Positions 61,436-64,000 of a stretch of DNA of 64,000 nucleotides are shown here, piece after piece; the first letter of the stretch is position 1, and every line of letters starts with the position of its first letter. Source of the DNA: CATQHS01 sp965203375. Its GTDB lineage: Bacteria; Actinomycetota; Acidimicrobiia; Acidimicrobiales; Aldehydirespiratoraceae. Where the stretch lies: NCBI GenBank assembly GCA_965203375.1, contig OZ241886.1, positions 310,001-374,000 of the forward strand. Direction: 5' to 3'. Under the pieces are notes generated by a model. The model was not told the origin of the DNA and made no database searches. It saw only the letters and a list, made by a program, of their open reading frames with translations. A program made the translations under genes and the position numbers.

Positions 61436-62733
61436 GTGGCCAGTGAGAGCTGATTGGGCTTGGGTGGTGTCCATAGGGCTGAGATGGGCCGGAGATATAT
61501 CCGGTCGCTAAGTCGCAAGCGGTGTTCTCCGGTGTGAAGAAGATAGCCGGCTCGGAACGCACCTGGCGTAACGGTATCCACCTTGTCACGCAACCATTCC
61601 AGAGATTTAGTGTGGTGCCCTGACGGGGATGTGGTGGCCTTTATCTCGATGGCTATGACCGCGCCGTCTCCGCGCTCCAATATCAGATCCACCTCATGGC
61701 CGGCGTGGTCGCGGAAGTGGCTGCAGGCAATCCGACTCTGGGCCGCGGCTAACTGTCGAATGATCTCGTTTACCACAAACGATTCCAAAACGGGCCCTGT
61801 CGATGGACAAGAATAATCAGATAATTTCTCCGGCGTCAGATTGAGGAGTCCCGACACTAACCCGGTGTCTGACATGTGCAGCTTAGGGCGACGGACGACC
61901 CTGGCAATCGGATTACGCGACCAAGACGGCAGTATATGCACCAGATGCACAGTTTCGAGCCACTCCAGATAGGATTGCAGAGTATCCTTATGCATTCCTA
62001 TTTCCTGAGATGTACCACGAATATTGAGTTCATTGCTAGTGCTAGCCGCAGCCCAGCCTAGCAGTTGGTTGAGGTTGGCAACCTTGCGTACCGCTGACAA
62101 TGACAGTATGTCTCGGCGGACGACCGTATCTAGGTATGCGTTCACCCAATCGACGCGTGTGGCCATGTCAGTCAGCCCAACCATCTCAGGGTAGCCGCCG
62201 CGACAGACCATCCGCATGTAATCCTCGCGTTCGAGCCCTTTATCAGAGCTAAGCTTAGCATTGCCGAATGGCTCATCAAACCACCCATCAATACAGGTAA
62301 CATCGGTTTCAGACAGTTCTGCCTCTGAGAACGGCCACAGTTGATATGGAACCATGCGCCCGGCTAAAGATTCGCTTAGAACCGGGACAGTCAAGAAGTT
62401 AGTCGAACCGGTAAGGAGCAATCGTCCCGGTGTATTATCTTCGTCGATCCACATCTTGATCGCTCGAACCAGAAAGTCACCGCCTCGCTGAATTTCATCG
62501 ATAACGATCGGAGTATCCAGGCTAGACAAAAGACCATGAGGATCATCAAGCACATTCGTCAAAGTAGGTTGATGGTCCAACGACAAATAGCTCCCCCCAT
62601 ATTTATCGATCATCATCTGAGCAAGCGTCGTCTTGCCACTCTGCCGCGGCCCATTGATCAGCACGATCCTGAAGCTCTCCAACCCCCGCTCAATCCGCCC
62701 CCGAACGTGCCGATCAGTCAGCCCCCCAGCCAT
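61432..62733 (-). CDS. AAA ATPase with C-terminal DUF4143 nuclease-like domain (433 aa)
   Basis: The N-terminal AAA_14 domain has Walker A INGPRQSGKTTLAQ and Walker B PIVIDEIQRGGDFL. The C-terminal DUF4143 domain includes HMSDTGLVSGLLN, ESFVVNEIIRQLA and a PD-(D/E)xK-like EVDLILERGDGAVIAIEIKAT. Such solitary ATPases are widespread, and their function is not settled. AT-rich composition marks it as foreign. ATG 62733 fits the family N-terminus (MAGGLTDRHVRGRIERGL); an in-frame ATG at 62751 lies within the first iteron. Confidence 0.85.
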   Translation of the reverse strand: MAGGLTDRHVRGRIERGLESFRIVLINGPRQSGKTTLAQMMIDKYGGSYLSLDHQPTLTNVLDDPHGLLSSLDTPIVIDEIQRGGDFLVRAIKMWIDEDNTPGRLLLTGSTNFLTVPVLSESLAGRMVPYQLWPFSEAELSETDVTCIDGWFDEPFGNAKLSSDKGLEREDYMRMVCRGGYPEMVGLTDMATRVDWVNAYLDTVVRRDILSLSAVRKVANLNQLLGWAAASTSNELNIRGTSQEIGMHKDTLQSYLEWLETVHLVHILPSWSRNPIARVVRRPKLHMSDTGLVSGLLNLTPEKLSDYSCPSTGPVLESFVVNEIIRQLAAAQSRIACSHFRDHAGHEVDLILERGDGAVIAIEIKATTSPSGHHTKSLEWLRDKVDTVTPGAFRAGYLLHTGEHRLRLSDRIYLRPISALWTPPKPNQLSLAT

Positions 62734-62744
62734 GCCACCCAACC

Positions 62745-62822
62745 GTACCATTTCACCGCCCCGTAGTGTACCATTTCTCACCCCAGTAATGTACCATTCG
62801 CAGACCCCATAGTGTACCATTT
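62745..62822 (-). promoter_or_regulatory. Four 23-nt iterons upstream of the DUF4143 ATPase gene
   Basis: GTACCATT starts at 62745, 62768, 62791 and 62814, an exact 23-nt period; three copies are extended as (A/T)(A/G)TGTACCATT. On the gene strand each reads AATGGTAC and so contains an ATG. The spacing and position suggest an operator array, possibly bound by the ATPase or a partner. Confidence 0.6.
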
Positions 62823-63539
62823 GAACCGCGGGCGCGGAGGGCTAGGCCGAGCACCAGCTAGGCCGGGGGGTGGCACGGGGGCAAGGTTTTGCCGCCCCGC
62901 GGCAAAACCGCGCCTGTGACAGGACCCGCCGGCCGGGCAAGGCAAGGGCCCAGAGGGGAGCGATCAGTTGACAGGACAGAGGACGGCCCGGCAACCCCGG
63001 TGCCTGGTGGGACCCGCCCGCCGAATGACGCCGAGCTACTCTGGACCTGATGCCAGCGAGAAAGCCGATGATGCCGCCATCCGCCGCAACGGGAACATCC
63101 CCGCCGAGACGCAGCGCCCGCCCAGGCTCGCCGCAGCGGCCTGCTTCATCGCTTACCACAGCATCACCACGGCGATCCCCGCGCAATCTGCTGACCGCCG
63201 GTTGCCGTGTGCGACAGCAAACAGCGCCCGCTGTTAGTCTGCCCGGCATGTCGGACCCGCGGGAACAGAGGGCATAGCCGCAGCGGCTCCCCTCGCATCG
63301 TTCGCTGGCCAGAGCACGGCTTCGCCGCCGGGCATCCAGTCCGTGATCCTGCTCAACGACGAAGAGTGGGAGCAGGCCGTGTCCAGTCCGGCTCGCGACA
63401 AGCCGGGCCTGCGGGCGTTCTTGCAGCGATTCGAGAACGCTCACAGACTAGTGAGCGGGCTCAGGCTCGGGCATCCCTCGGCTGTTGTCAGCGCACGCTC
63501 TCAGACCGTAGACGGAGTCAAGGCCGAGAAGGTGCCCTG
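62823..63539. other. Stretch without a convincing gene
   Basis: About 720 nt lie between the DUF4143 operator and the DarT-like gene. They hold the 11-bp hairpin, a 24-nt sequence shared with 42249-42272, and several open frames whose composition and residues look like shadows. A plus-strand frame from 63343 (ILLNDEEWEQAV...) could be a fragment of a real protein, but it runs antisense into the DarT-like gene and matches no family I know. Confidence 0.4.
62885..62909. repeat. Perfect 11-bp hairpin
   Basis: GGTTTTGCCGC and GCGGCAAAACC face each other across CCC. It lies upstream of the DUF4143 operator in a gene-free stretch. It could be a terminator-like or protein-binding structure; no gene ends next to it. 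Confidence 0.5.
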
Positions 63540-64000
63540 TCATCTGAAGAAGAACCGAGGATTGATCTCAACATCTATGCCAATTGTCGGGTTGTTCTTT
63601 AACGCTGCAATCGCCTGTGGTGAAGGCGACACATGCGCTCCCTGTATGTATTTCGCTGGCACACAGTCAGGCACTAGCACTTCTGACAGCATGATAGATT
63701 TCAAATGTTCTCTATAGCCATCGTGTCTCTCGTGCGCCCAGTTGTCGCCTAGCACCTCATCAGCGTTGAGCGTCTCCAAGCCTTCGGCCACTCTACCGAA
63801 GTCATAGAACCGAACGCCAGACCCAGCAACGCTTCCTGCCCCAATGACCACATGCGGGATGTCTAAAACTGACGTCGACACACGGAGAACACATATGCTG
63901 TCTTCCCACCCTTCACGAAGCAGAGCATACAACATGGCGTTCCTGGCATTGATGAACAAGTTGACATACTCGTAAAGTTCCGCTCCGCTTGGGGTGAGCT
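63540..64000 (-). CDS. DarT-type (DUF4433) ADP-ribosyltransferase, C-terminal part (5' end outside window)
   Basis: The frame is open to the window edge and covers about 153 residues. It matches the DarT family: LYEYVNLFINARNAMLYALL (the NAR motif block), then SVLDIPHVVIGAGSVAG, VRFYDFGRV and the C-terminal SEVLVPDCVPAKYI, in which DarT has its catalytic Glu in an AEVLV-type motif. DarT attaches ADP-ribose to thymidine in single-stranded DNA and is countered by the macrodomain protein DarG. No DarG is seen downstream, so it may lie outside the window or be absent. The gene is AT-richer than average. Confidence 0.75.
   Translation of the reverse strand, partial: LTPSGAELYEYVNLFINARNAMLYALLREGWEDSICVLRVSTSVLDIPHVVIGAGSVAGSGVRFYDFGRVAEGLETLNADEVLGDNWAHERHDGYREHLKSIMLSEVLVPDCVPAKYIQGAHVSPSPQAIAALKNNPTIGIDVEINPRFFFR

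Noticed and set aside
62745..62822. CRISPR repeat or spacer array
   Set aside because: Only an 8-12-nt motif recurs every 23 nt, too short for CRISPR and placed at a promoter.
63343..63717. Plus-strand gene ILLNDEEWEQAV...
   Set aside because: No family is recognised and its 3' half is antisense to the DarT-like gene; at most a fragment, so left as a note.

Overview
The window comes from a high-GC, gene-dense actinobacterial chromosome. A WhiB regulator beside a pair of ArsA/Get3-type ATPases (the arrangement around whiB4 in mycobacteria), an Mrp/ApbC carrier lacking the usual CxxC, many GTG starts and catabolic operons rich in acyl-CoA ligases all point to Actinobacteria. Class Acidimicrobiia is my best guess, but no rRNA is present to prove it. 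AT-richer single-gene islands interrupt this background.

Layout. 1-3.3 kb: end of a hydantoinase B gene, an acyl-CoA ligase and an isochorismatase-fold protein. 3.3-8.1 kb: an unusual 2Fe-2S/molybdenum-hydroxylase fusion, then two foreign-looking regulatory/ATPase singletons with operator repeats. 8.1-19.1 kb: housekeeping block with erpA-type and mrp Fe-S genes, fxsA, a T4 Rnl1-like RNA ligase, selA-selB, whiB, nfeD, the ArsA pair and a STAS protein. 19.4-22.5 kb: an AT-rich single-chain nuclease-methylase-specificity gene, a receiver protein and tRNA-Pro(CGG). 22.6-34.2 kb: a GNAT protein and a catabolic region (three-subunit Mo-hydroxylase, CoxG-like, LLM flavoenzyme, cyclic amidohydrolase, alpha/beta hydrolase, divergent haem-oxygenase-like oxidase with ferredoxin) interrupted by a surface protein. 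34.2-41.3 kb: accessory region with an orphan membrane protein, a Rieske gene beside its own broken copy, a second NPFTP-type ATPase, a D-amino-acid dehydrogenase-like enzyme, a secreted metalloprotease and a toxin-antitoxin pair. 41.3-56.2 kb: a second catabolic cluster (M20 amidohydrolase, amidohydrolase-2, twin cupins, a p97-like double AAA+ ATPase, gamma-glutamyltransferase-like enzyme, acyl-CoA dehydrogenase, ligase, DUF6282, isopropylmalate-dehydrogenase-like and ornithine-cyclodeaminase-like enzymes). 56.2-61.4 kb: SDR, hydrolase and a run of lipocalin-like proteins with DUF3891. 61.4-64 kb: a DUF4143 ATPase with four 23-nt iterons, and the 3' part of a DarT-type ADP-ribosyltransferase at the edge.

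Two sequence-level patterns are not explained by the gene list. First, many operon junctions contain a short ORF whose start overlaps the upstream stop and whose stop overlaps the downstream start (ATGA, GTGA, TTGA, TGATG), sometimes two or three in a chain. These often sit in local tandem repeats of 35-77 nt that copy the stop/start boundary. I call them relay mini-ORFs; they would preserve termination-reinitiation coupling across expanded junctions. Second, an exactly 48-nt interspersed palindrome occurs five times, always between genes, with TTTTCTGAGCA/TGCTCAGAAAA arms and a conserved GTCGCTATAC-like core. It lacks the polarity of an intrinsic terminator.

The two catabolic clusters appear to pair an oxidative metalloenzyme or flavoenzyme with ring or amide hydrolysis and CoA activation. 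The substrates cannot be read from the sequence.
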